From Catenaria anguillulae PL171 (lineage: Eukaryota > Blastocladiomycota > Blastocladiomycetes > Blastocladiales > Catenariaceae): a stretch of 64,000 nucleotides of DNA. Each line of letters opens with the position of its first letter. The first letter of the stretch is position 1. Where the stretch lies: positions 186,001-250,000 of the forward strand of contig MCFL01000010.1 in NCBI GenBank assembly GCA_002102555.1, written 5' to 3'. Shown here one piece after another: positions 1-9,699 of the stretch. The translations under genes were made by a program, and so were the position numbers. Under the pieces are notes generated by a model. That model saw only the letters and a program-made list of their open reading frames with translations, was not told the DNA's origin and did not search any database.

Positions 1-2
1 CG

Positions 3-200
3 GACGCCGTCGACGACAGTACCGGAGGGTGTGGGTGTCGGGTGCGAGCCGTTGGATTGGGCCATTATGTATGTGAAATGGAGCGGGAGCGAGTGGAATG
101 GGATTCTGTTGATATTGGTCCGAGGATGGACAATGTACAAGGGAATGTCGCTGGTGAGTTACGTGCTCGCAAAACCAATGGGGATATGCTGTTTGCGTAG
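3..200 (+). CDS. 3' end of an unidentified gene (partial)
   Basis: The third forward frame is open from the window edge to a TAG at 198-200, giving about 65 codons with no internal start needed. The peptide is mixed hydrophilic (a Cys-Gly-Cys motif near the start, then a charged stretch with MERERVEW, ending in GDMLFA) and its codon use resembles neighbouring genes. No family is recognised. If real, it is the terminal exon of a gene lying mostly to the left; it then ends about 630 bp before the convergent stop of CFAP91. Chance opening of a GC-rich frame is the main alternative. Confidence 0.35.
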   Translation, partial: DAVDDSTGGCGCRVRAVGLGHYVCEMERERVEWDSVDIGPRMDNVQGNVAGELRARKTNGDMLFA

Positions 201-830
201 TTGGGATGGGCCAAGACCGCAGCGGCCGCCGCTGGCGACCAAGGTTGCCTGCCTCACTGCAGCGATCTGGCAGGCAGCCGCATCCAAGGAGCGAGGCCGG
301 GCTGGCGTGCGACGCCGAAAGAATGCGGGTGGATCGGTTGGAATGCATGAAATGCTACCTTGTGGGCGGTGCAATACGGACAGTTGGTATTTACAGCATG
401 AAATGAAGCAAATTCATTGAATCTTGGAGAGGAAGACATGTGAGAGAGTGAAATGGGACGGTGGGCCGAACGGCAGGGAGGGGGTGCGCTCGCCTTCTTG
501 AGCACAGCCCATGGCGGCCATGACAAGCGAATTCAGGCTGCCATCGCTTGCAGTCCTCTTGACTTGTGCTCGAGCGCAAGCAGGCATCCCAAGGTGTGTG
601 TCATGGGTGGAGTTCGTGTGCGGGCGGTGATGACACAGCACAAACGGCATTCCAGCCCGCGGAATAGTCAGCCGTTTGACGCCGCCATCCATCGCGTCGC
701 GCTTGTTTGCGGGTGTTTGCAGCAGGCGACATCGTGCTCTGCCCGCGTCCGCATGTGAATCGAGTTATTTAGAATTGCTTAGGAGGAAGTCTATTGGGAA
801 TATGTACAACAACACCAACAACAGCACTCC
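201..830. other. Intergenic, no gene seen
   Basis: Several overlapping short open frames occur on both strands, none with recognisable domains or consistent codon use. It most likely holds the 3' untranslated regions of the flanking convergent genes. Confidence 0.5.
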
Positions 831-3798
831 TCACTGCCCAAAGTGCCGCGACGTTGACGACGACCCCGGTCTACTGTCTCCAGCTGCTCGCCTACCCGCT
901 CGCGCTGTCGACGGCCGCGATGCCGACGTCGAAGGTGGGAGAGTCGAGCCCGGCCGTGAGGCGGGTAGCGGCACTTCAGTGCCCAACTTGAGCATATCCT
1001 CAAACGAGTGCGACAAGATCTTGGCTGACATCCCGGGCTGCTCTTGGTTTTGCTGCTGCAGCTTCAGGGAATCATCGCTCGAATCCGAATTGGAGACAAT
1101 CAAGTCCGGCCGCAACCTCGCCACCAGCTCCTCCTCGCTCTTGGAAATGCTGAATTCCTTTGCTTGGGGCGAATCTGACTGCTGTTTCAAGTCGCTCGTG
1201 TACTCATCCACAAGTTGCTCTGAAATCGGCACCTGACTCCCCGCCAACGGCGCCTCGACCACCTCGTCAAGCACGCCATACACGGCGCGATGTGCAGCAA
1301 GCAAATACCTCTGTTGTGCTTGGGCGACTTGTTCGCGGACAAGGCGCCGCTCCGTCTCTGGGAACAAAAACGAAGACACCAAGTTGGCAACCAGTGTCTC
1401 AGGCGGTAATTGACCCGCATCGTCGCGACTCGCGGCCTCCTTCTTTTCCTTGTCCCATGGCGTCAAATCGTGCACTCTGCCCTTTGCCCTGTCAATCGCC
1501 GACCGTACACGCATGCGAGCGCGCATGTCGGCGGCTTGCTGGGTACTTGATGCGACCACCTCCTCCAAAAAACTGTCGACTGTGCCCTGGTGGATTTGCA
1601 TGATGGCGCGAAACTTGCGGTCTTCCTCATACCGCATGGCAAGCTCACGCTGGCGGTTGCCAGCCTCTTGCGCCTCGCGCATGCGACGTGCGCGTTCCGC
1701 CAGGGCGGCCATAGCGGCCAGGGACTGTTGGTCTTGAAGACGTTTGATTTCGCGGTCCAAAAAGTCGAGTTGTTGGCCAACGAAATCGGCTTGGATGGTG
1801 TCTTCAAATGTGCTGGCGACTTGGTCTGCAAGTGTGGCGATAGGAGGGCCAACAAGCGCAGCAGGCCCACGCTTGATGTCCGTTTGCGCCGACGAGCCCG
1901 AGCCAACAGATGGCTGTTCTTGCTGTTGGCGGATTGGATCCACGTCGTTCGACGACACCTCCCCACCTTTGCCCGCAACGATGCCTGACGCGGCAGCCGC
2001 AGCTCCTTCTTGCATAAGGACCAACCTCCGCTGGTCTTCCTCGGCCGCCAGCCGGATCTTCTCGGCCTGCAACTCGAGCCTGAGCTCCTCAATCAAATGT
2101 GCCCTGCGACTCTTGCCCACCAGCATCTCATCCTGGACGCGCCGTCCACGTAACCAACGTTGAATCACGAGCGCAATCTGATGCCTTGCATCCTCGTCTG
2201 CATCGGGTGCATCCGTGCATGGCGTCGGCACGCGCTCCACCGGTTTGGGAACTGGGCGCAAGAACCGCGGACGATTTTCGCCACTGGCCAACAAAATCTG
2301 CGACTGCGACTCGCGCTGCTTCATTTCCCGCAACTTTGAATCCATGGCGTTGAGCTGCGCGAGCATGGCAGCCTCCTTGCGCGACGCCGGTGTTTGCATG
2401 TGCGATCCAAGCATGGGCGGCGCCAAGCTTGCATGTGTGACGCTTGCTGGGAACAAGGATTCAAGGTGCTCGAGGGCGGGTAACGGGACCGCCGGCTGGG
2501 CAGCGCGTGTGATTCCTGGCGTGGCTTTCGCTGATGCGAGCGCCGACGAATTGCCCGATACAGAATCCATAAACGCGGCCGACGACGACCCACCCTGCAT
2601 TTGTCCTGCTAATGCCACGGCCGTCGGCCGCTTGGCCAAGACGCGCTCCATGACGCTTTGCGTGTGCGTCGGGATACCTTTGCGCATCTTGGGCAAGTAC
2701 ACGTCTGAAGTGACACTGGCGTACTCTGCAATAATGTCGCGCTTCTTGAGTCTCCCCTCGACCTGCTTGCGCTTCTCTTGCAACTTGCGCAACTCTTTGA
2801 CACGCCGTACATCCATTTTTGCCCTCAACGCGTCCTTTTCAGCCAACTTGCGCTGCCAAATCGCATGCATCTTTGCAGCCGCCTGACTCTCATTCTCCCT
2901 ATTCCTCTTGTCAAGTGCCGCAGCAAGCACAGCCAACCTGCGATCCTGCAACCGCTTAATCTCCTTTTCGCGCTCGGCCCACTCGCTCAACTCCATGGCC
3001 TCCATCATGCGCAGCCTGCGCTGAAAACTGGCATCGTCTGTCACGGCCGGCAGCGTCTTTTCCCACTCACGCTTTGCCCTTGCGCGCTCAATCATTTCAA
3101 CTTCTTGCAAACCCGCAGGCAACCCCTGGCCGTGCTTGAGATGGGCAAGCGCCAAGATCTCTGGCCGCGTCGACGTACTTGTCGAGGCAAGAATATATTC
3201 GGGCGAGTAGGGGTCGGTTTGCGCGCCAGATTCACGGTACATTGTTTGCACGCCAACCGACACGGGTTTTCCGGGCGAGCCAGTGAATCCCGTGGCGGTG
3301 GCTGCCGCAGCATCTGCGGCGGTTCCGGGCGTCACGGCCGTCGACGCCAGCCCAACCGTGTCTGCATGTTGCTGCTGCTTGACGTACACGAGTTGGCCGC
3401 CCGGGTTTTCCGTGTACGGGATGAGCGGCCGCCGAAAGTACTTGAATCGGTTGGTGCCTGTGACTTGTGGGTTTGGGTCCAGAGGTACGTACCGATTGTG
3501 GCCCAGGTTTGGGTCCACGCGCGACACGCGGATCTCGACAGAGTGGGGAGGGTGGGTCGCCACTTGGGAGAACATGTTGTCGTAGTTGGGAAGGATCACG
3601 GCGCGGACATTTTGTGCGGATGACCACGCTTTCACGTGGTCGTTGTAGCAGGACACGGTGTAGAGCGGGTCTGGGCATGTGCAATAGCATGGCCTTTAGC
3701 AAGTGCGCTCATTGTAGAATTTTGGATGAGGGGAGACCCATACCGTAGAGGTAGTCCTGTGGCCGCGAGGCCTGGACTCGTGTCATTGTGGACGTCAT
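831..3798 (-). CDS. CFAP91: CFAP91 (MAATS1/FAP91), axonemal calmodulin- and spoke-associated complex
   Basis: Two exons, 3798-3744 and 3670-831, give 964 aa; intron 3743-3671 is GT-AG. The splice restores the conserved opening DYLYDPLYTVSCYNDHV, which decides the start upstream of the long open frame. Family landmarks follow in order: TGTNRFKYFRRP, the AQTDPYSPEYIL motif, GRGLPAG-like GQGLPAGLQEVEMIERAR, then long charged coiled coils, an IQ-like segment (IALVIQRWLRGRRVQ) near residue 520, and a conserved ETLVANLVSSFLFPE block. Known role: CFAP91 joins radial spokes and the calmodulin- and spoke-associated complex on axonemal doublets and is needed for flagellar motility. Its presence shows that this organism builds a motile flagellum. 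The Ser/Thr-rich tail after about residue 900 is poorly conserved. No frame breaks. Confidence 0.93.
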
Positions 3799-4175
3799 GT
3801 TGGAACTCGTGTCAACCGTGTCACTTCCAAAGCCAGGTGCAGGTGTTGGTTCAGCGGGATCAGGGTGATTTACCAACAACGTATTGGTGTTTCTGCATGC
3901 AATGCCTCGAGTACTTCATGGCTTGAGAACAGTGTCCTCATCACGTATCCTTCGGCAGAGGAGAAATGATTCAAGAGGTGCAGGACGCGAATCCTGTTCG
4001 CAGACATGGTTCATGTCGCCAATCCGAGAGCCTTCAATCTTGCCCCTGTTACGTCGAGCCATCGATACGATAACACTGGAGAATACCGAGGAGACCGCTC
4101 TCCACACGGGCTTTCGTTGTAAGCTATGCTAACTCAACAAGTCATCGGGCACTCCTTGCAATTGCCACCGAAATC
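3799..4175. promoter_or_regulatory. Shared divergent promoter region, CFAP91 / PDE6D
   Basis: The 377 bp between the two start codons is the only upstream space for two oppositely oriented genes with flagellar roles. No ORF here is credible. A bidirectional promoter is inferred from geometry; no specific transcription-factor motif was verified by eye. Confidence 0.45.
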
Positions 4176-4845
4176 ATGCCAACTGCAACTTCCAACGTTA
4201 GAGTGTACGTGTAAACCATGGCCAGGCCGAATACACATTGCGAAAAACAGTAATCGCAGATTTGGGGGCTTTTCCATACAGGAACTCGATCACACTCAAG
4301 AATCCCAAGAATGGCAAAGTGATTTGGCAAGGCGATGATTGGTATTCATTGTCACGTTTGCACGATTCGATTGAGCCAGGGTTGGGGGGCTGACACTTGT
4401 GCATTGGTCGAACAGGGCGGATGCGTTCCATGGCGAAGTGAAAGGTATGTATCCAGGGTTTTGTGACAAAATGCTCAATCCACCAGTGTGCTCACAAATC
4501 TCGCAAGTATTACATGGATGCCTAGCCTCGATCCCAAAGCTTGTCCTGACACAGCCTGCCGTCGCACGCGAAATCAACTTTACCAACCTGCTCCCGGCCC
4601 CGATTCAACACCTGCGCCTGGTCCAAAACGTGTACATGAACGACGAGCTCGTGGAAGAGACCGAGTACGAGTTTGGGTTTGTGATTCCCATGTCGACCAA
4701 TTCGTGGGAATCGGTGATTGAGAGTGAGGGTGCAGGCAAAGAAATGGTAGCCATGATTGTCAAGAGCAAGGTGGTGCTTGAGACGGTGTTTTATGACGGC
4801 GAGCGGGAATTGAGCAAATGCCGGGTGCAGCTCTGTTATGTGTGA
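4176..4845 (+). CDS. PDE6D: PDE6D / PrBP-delta, prenyl-binding ciliary cargo carrier
   Basis: Four exons (4176-4204, 4282-4341, 4416-4444, 4526-4845) join in frame to 145 aa; the human protein is 150 aa. The spliced N-terminus gives VNSITLKNPKNGKVIWQG, then EVKASIPKLV, AVAREINFTN, EYEFGFVIPMSTNSWESVIE and the terminal CRVQLCYV, all hallmarks of the GDI-like solubilising factor family. It binds farnesylated or geranylgeranylated proteins and delivers them to cilia and other membranes under ARL2/ARL3 control. Two of the exons are only 29 nt, so simple ORF callers see just the last exon. It is head to head with CFAP91. Very secure. Confidence 0.93.
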
Positions 4846-5111
4846 GTACTTTAGCGAAGGAAGCGGGGATGTGTGGTATTGCTTAGCTCACAGAGTGCCC
4901 CGACGGTATACAAAATAAGTGCTCGCGATCCCTTCGGCCTCACGATTACTACAGCGCAAGGGCGAACAAGAAGGCTGGGTGGTGTATGCAGAATAGAACG
5001 AGAGAATGAAGCCAAAAGTAGTGACAGCATGCTCGACAAAACAAGGTGGCCCGCTAACGAGGAATGGGATACAGGGCAGCGGCAACGCATGAGGTAGTTG
5101 CTCGCTTTGCT

Positions 5112-5523
5112 TTACTCATCGGCTTGCTGACGCTTCTTCAACTCGGCAATTTTCATACGACGCACATATCTGTGTACAGACAAGGCGAGTTAGACAATCG
5201 AAAGCCAAAATGAACGCAATGGCATTTCGTGCACAAAAACCAGGAAAACCCAGAGCAGAAACATACTCGCGGTACTGGCACTCCTCATACCCGTGCCGCT
5301 CGTCGCCGCACTTCCATGGGGCAAACAGGTTGTCACGCCTGCACTTTTCGAGCGGGATCCACAAGTGTGCGCAAAAGTCGCGGTAAATGTGCGGAACCTG
5401 AGCGTCGGCCATTTGTTGCTTGGTGACCTTCATGGCTGTTGACGACGACAGATCCGGCGTGCAGGCGGTGTTGGATGCGTTGACATTGGTTGGTGAGCCG
5501 AATGGAGACATTGGAGGATACAT
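5112..5523 (-). CDS. NDUFB7: NDUFB7 (B18 subunit of respiratory complex I)
   Basis: Exons 5523-5267 and 5169-5112 give 104 aa. The core KQQMADAQVPHIYRDFCAHL, then IPLEKCRRDNLFAPWKC and HGYEECQYREYVRRMK, is diagnostic. The two CX9C motifs (CAHLWIPLEKC and CGDERHGYEEC) form the coiled-coil-helix-coiled-coil-helix fold that is oxidised in the intermembrane space by the Mia40 relay. The second exon adds a basic helix ending ELKKRQQADE. This accessory subunit sits on the intermembrane-space face of the complex I membrane arm. The short polar leader before KVTKQQ suggests the start at 5523; a later Met (AMKVTK) is possible. The gene's presence means a proton-pumping complex I is encoded. Confidence 0.95.
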
Positions 5524-6128
5524 GATGGTGCATTTTGGTCAGAAATGGCACAGCTTGATTTCGCTTGCTCATTCATGATAGCGTTGCCGGCGTGCACTCG
5601 CCCAGGTCAATGGGCTGGCTCGGCAAAGTGTACGAACCGGGAGGGGCCACGGTAACGTCGGATACGTCAAGAGTCATGGTGCTGGGGTGCTGTGGACGGC
5701 AGGTGACGAGGATTGCGGCGGGCGGGTATCGCTGTGCGGAGTACGTGGCGATGTAGCATAGCAGGTGGTTACATGTTCAGCACAGTTTATCGTTGCTGTT
5801 GCAGGTGCTGTGTCAAGTTTTGCGATGCAAATTGCAATACCGTTGGCGGTCCAAGTGGGTGAATCGGAGGACCTGGGGTGCCGATCCTCACGCGCGTCCA
5901 CCTCCGCTCGATCGATGGCTCGCGTTCGCATCGGGTCACGCAATGTCACTATGTACATACATCCATCCTGCCCCGTGCAGTGCAGAGACGGGCCATCTCT
6001 GAATGAAGATTCCAATCATGTACAAATGATAGACAATGGACTCTGCGAAGTATCCTTCTATTCCCTTGCCCACGTTCTCCCCTCCAATTGCCCATTCCTC
6101 GCCTCCGCCATCAGTCCATGTGCGTACA
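5524..6128. promoter_or_regulatory. Divergent promoter region, NDUFB7 / PRELI gene
   Basis: A 605 bp gap separates two opposite start codons, both for mitochondrial proteins. Short open frames here lack any domain. It probably contains two 5' UTRs and a shared control region; this is inferred from position only. Confidence 0.4.
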
Positions 6129-6882
6129 ATGAAGTTCTTCACGACCACGCATGAATACAAGTATGTATCCCTGCCCCGTTCCCACTTGTCACATGGAAAA
6201 CACCGCACGAGTCTGACCCACTACAACATGACACGTAGCCAGCCATGGTCTCTTGTCACCTCGGCTCTTTGGCAAAAGTATCCGCACCATTCAACCCCAC
6301 ACGTGCTGTCCGTTGACGTGATTGACCAACAAGTTGTCCGCGATCCAAGCTCTGGAATCGTCAGGTTGCGCACTCAGCGATTACTCACCATTCAGCAGAA
6401 TGTGCCTCGGCTGCTTGTCAAGGTATGTACATAGGCGTTTGGCCTTTGCTTGATACCGTTCCTCGTTCATTCATGTATCATGTATGCATGCACAGCTGTT
6501 TGGTGTCGCCCAGCCAACCTCACATGTCCTCGAAACCTCCGAAGTCTGCCCGGCAACCGCTGAATTCAAATCCTTTTCCACCAACTTGGCGTGGCGCGAT
6601 ATGCTCGTCATTGACGAATCCATGCGGTACACGTCGCGTCCATCGTCCAACTCGTCACCCACAACCTTGTGCGAGCATCAGGTCAGCATAACGACCGGAT
6701 TGTCACAGGCACGCGTGCGGGATTACATTGAGGAGGCGCTGTTGAAGCGGATTCAGGGCAATGTGCAGTTGGGAAGGAAGGCGCTGGGAGAAGTGATGGA
6801 CAGGATTGCTGTTGCTGCGACCGTGACTGCGTCTTCGTCTGAGGCCATTGCCACTGCGGCTGTGTCAATGACTTGCGAATAA
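6129..6882 (+). CDS. PRELI/MSF1-domain phospholipid transfer protein (Ups/SLMO/PRELID3-like)
   Basis: Exons 6129-6160, 6239-6422 and 6496-6882 give 200 aa. The N-terminus MKFFTTTHEYNQPWSLVTSA and the following LWQKYPHHSTPHVLSVDV match the PRELI/MSF1 start; RTQRLLTIQQNVPRLLVK, KSFSTNLAWRDMLVIDESM and a C-terminal helix (RDYIEEALLKRIQGNVQLG) complete the domain. Family role: with a Mdm35/TRIAP1-type partner these proteins shuttle phosphatidic acid or phosphatidylserine across the mitochondrial intermembrane space. The motifs look closest to the Ups2/SLMO (PRELID3) branch rather than Ups1, but by eye that assignment is tentative. It is divergently paired with NDUFB7. Confidence 0.88.
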
Positions 6883-7218
6883 TTCTTTTATTGCATGCAA
6901 AATACACATCTCTGCCCATTCAGACACTCTCAGGCTGCCCCACTTCGACCGGGACTGAGGTGTCGTTGACCGCAGAGGTCAAGTGTCGCTGGCCGTTTCT
7001 TCTTTATCGCGTGCCTGGCGTCTGCTCATTGGTGGTTACATAGTGGGTCTGTTGGCCAAGTTGAAAGCCGGCGAGTTCACTGGCGTCCGAATTTCTTTCT
7101 CTCATGTGTAATAAATTTTCCGCATTACAACACAACATTGGTGTCACTCCATGAATTAACACTACGAAAGACTCCAAACCGCAAGCTCCCGTCAAGTTGT
7201 CAGTTCCGCCAGCCAACC
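6883..7218. other. Intergenic, no gene seen
   Basis: 336 bp between two co-directional genes. It is AT-richer than its flanks around 7100-7130, as expected of UTR or promoter; nothing specific is recognisable. Confidence 0.5.
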
Positions 7219-8411
7219 ATGTTCCTCTCACGACGAACCACAATCTGCCTACTCATTTTGGCCTGCCTCGTCGGTGCCGCCTTCCTTTCCGACTTGGCAC
7301 CCGACCCAACCACACCTGCAGGCAAGTACCGCTCCTCCATGTCCCAGCTCAAGCCCACATCGTCCTCTACCTTTTCGAGCTCATACGCATCCAGCAGCAA
7401 CAACAACAACAACAATGGCCCACCCTCAGACTCGAACCAGCCAGCCTCGCAGCCCGCCCGCGTGCTCTCCTGGGTCAAGGATGCCGCGGCCCGCATCTCG
7501 GACTCTCTGCCCGCGCTCCCTCGCTCTCCTCATCCTCGGCGGCTGGCCAGTCGGCAAGCCCATCATGCCGAAAATGGGCAACGAAACGCTCCGCGCAGCC
7601 CTAGGCCACTCGTCTTGGCACCTCATCCATACCATGGGCAACACGTATCCACTCAAGCCCACGCGCGACGAGCAAAATGCCATGCTTAGCTTTATCCAGC
7701 TGCTAGGCCGCTTGTACCCGTGCGGTGATTGTGCACAGCATTTTCAGCAAATGCTGGCCATGCACCCGCCAGAACCGCATTTGGGCACCAGGGACGATTT
7801 GGCACAGTACTTGTGCAAGTTGCACAATAAGGTCAATTTGAGGCTCGGACACAAGATTTTCGATTGCAATCTCGTGGGCGATAGGTGGAAGTGTGGGTGT
7901 GCGGGGACGGACGACGAGAATGGCAGTGGCAAGAAAAAAAGAGCAAGAAAAAGACCGAATCAAATGCGCATGGTAACAGCGACCAGGCATTGCGCCCGGA
8001 CCTGCCCGCCGCCGCACTCAACGGCAAGTTCACTGCCAGTGGCCAGTCGCGACCTGACCTGCCCAAACTCGCGGGCGACGACGCCGATGCCGCGAACGAG
8101 CTGGACGACGATGTGGAGGTGGACGAGGACGAGCAGCGCATGCTTGCGGCACTGTCGCCGCTCGAGCGCAAAATGCGCCTCGAGTTCCGGTCCATGTTTC
8201 CCGAGGACTATGCCGAGGCGCTCAGCGCGCGCAAGAAGACCCGCCCAGGTATCCTGCGCCGCCGAGGGAGCCTGGGTGGGTCATGGATGTACATGGCAAT
8301 TTGGTCAAGGACACGTCGGCGGTGGATGGTGACAGCAAAGTGAAACCGGAGGAGGACCTCAAGGAAAAAGATCCCCGGGTCAAGGTGGTTGCAGAGGATG
8401 CGTCGGCATAA
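7219..8411 (+). CDS. Erv2-like FAD-linked sulfhydryl oxidase (frame interrupted)
   Basis: Starts with a signal-anchor (FLSRRTTICLLILACLVGAA), then a Ser/Asn-rich linker. The Erv/ALR core follows: IMPKMGNETLRAALGHSSWH, LYPCGDCAQHF with the CxxC redox pair, CKLHNKVNLRLG and a C-terminal KCGC shuttle-type pair. The membrane leader and CGC tail indicate the ER/secretory Erv2 type, not mitochondrial Erv1. Such enzymes pass disulfides from PDI to oxygen. Coding sense switches frame near 7480-7565 (a weak 87-nt intron ending before codon CCC at 7560 could explain it), again in the A-run near 7932-7940 (KKK into KKKTESNAHGN), and near 8245, after which the frame runs to a stop at 8409-8411 (VAEDASA). 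The three breaks suggest assembly indels or decay. Confidence 0.75.
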
Positions 8412-8594
8412 TAGAGTTCTTTAGATTCTGCGCGTTCTTGCTTGGTTGTGCATTTGCTTACCATCATTTCACAGTGTGTCATACTCTACACTTTGCACGT
8501 CTCCGTCCTTGCAACTCCCAGTTACGCTGCGCATCATTGTATCGCAATACTTCAGTTTCATAAAATGGAATCATCAATATGACAGCAGTAGAGC

Positions 8595-9038
8595 TTACGC
8601 CAAGTTACCACTGCCCTTTGGCGCGAAAACATCGACCATCGAAACCACCAATCCCGCATCCAAAGCCGTGGCCAAAAACTGGATTCCGTCGCCAACCACA
8701 TTCATGGTACCCGACCCGTCGTCCGTACTGGTCAAGACTGCGTCGAGCTTGTCAAGCACACCGGCATCGTTACCGTACGCAGAACCTGCCAACCCGACCA
8801 AGATCCCGTGACATGCTTGGCATTGGCGCTCCGTGATGTAAAGCATGCCCTTGTTGATGTAGTGCGCATGCAAGAGCTTGATGTCCGTGCTTGCAAGTGT
8901 CTCTGGGGGCTCCCGTTGAGATTGCCGAGTGGGGGCCCAAGTGGATATCGCCTTGACTTGTGGGCGACCACACTGGCCCGCAATGGCGGCAGAAAGTACG
9001 AGTATGTATACGGCGAGGAGAAACGAACGGCGACACAT
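8595..9038 (-). CDS. Small secreted protein with a CxxCH motif, unknown function
   Basis: 147 aa starting at the Met of MCRRSFLLAVYILVLSAAIA, a textbook signal peptide cleaved near AIAGQ. An in-frame Met nine codons upstream (9065) exists but would bury the signal. The mature part carries RQCQACHGILVGLAG, so a CxxCH motif, followed by a weakly hydrophobic Gly/Ala/Val-rich tail (VVGDGIQFLATALDAGLVVS). CxxCH is the haem-c attachment signature, but there is no distal Met region resembling cytochrome c, and one motif in a secreted protein may be coincidental. It is transcribed convergently to the Erv2-like gene. No family recognised. Confidence 0.45.
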   Translation of the reverse strand: MCRRSFLLAVYILVLSAAIAGQCGRPQVKAISTWAPTRQSQREPPETLASTDIKLLHAHYINKGMLYITERQCQACHGILVGLAGSAYGNDAGVLDKLDAVLTSTDDGSGTMNVVGDGIQFLATALDAGLVVSMVDVFAPKGSGNLA

Positions 9039-9699
9039 CTTGAGCGAGAGAGGTGGTCGGATCATGGGAAAGAGAGAAATCGGTCAGTGGACACCCTTTG
9101 AGCACCGACGAGTGTTGCTGCTTGCCAACGGCTGTGTGGCGACAGTCAATCTCGCACATGTCTCGTCACTCGTGGGCGGCGGCATGTACATGTGGCATTC
9201 TGTTTTTGGACATCAAACGAGCGAGCGAGCTGTTGTTTCATGTTGGAGTCCCAAGTCCCGACCCTTTTCACGAGTGGCACTTAGTTGATGCCAGCGAAAG
9301 GCGTTGGGAGCTTTGCCGCGTGAACATGAGCGCTGGCCATGCCTTTGCTGCAGTACATATGTACAAGGCGGCGGCATTTTCTATGAAGGTGAATCGATAT
9401 CTGGCCCAGCCAGCGCCGAAGCCCATTTCGGGCAGTGTCGTTTGGACTCTAGCTAGAGCGGTGTGTCCGCACGAAAGCTTGTCTCACGTCGCGATCGATC
9501 GACCCAATTCAAAGTGAGGTGACGGGGCTGGGTTTGCAATGGGAGGCAGCCAAAGCCAGGCTGTCAGCCCATGATGGTGTCAGCCTGGTCCTCCATCGGC
9601 GGCGATCGGCGGCGGCGGCGCACCCACACCTCCACCAGACCAAGACGAAGACGACATGGAAGCTCATTCATTCATGTATACCTATCGTAATTCAACCAC
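9039..9699. other. Intergenic, divergent upstream region
   Basis: Upstream space of the secreted-protein gene (minus) and the GRDP-like gene (plus). Short frames only; no domain or repeat noted. Confidence 0.45.

Noticed and set aside
8820-8900. Cytochrome c assignment for the CxxCH protein
   Set aside because: Only the CxxCH is present; no surrounding cytochrome c fold motifs or axial Met region could be identified.
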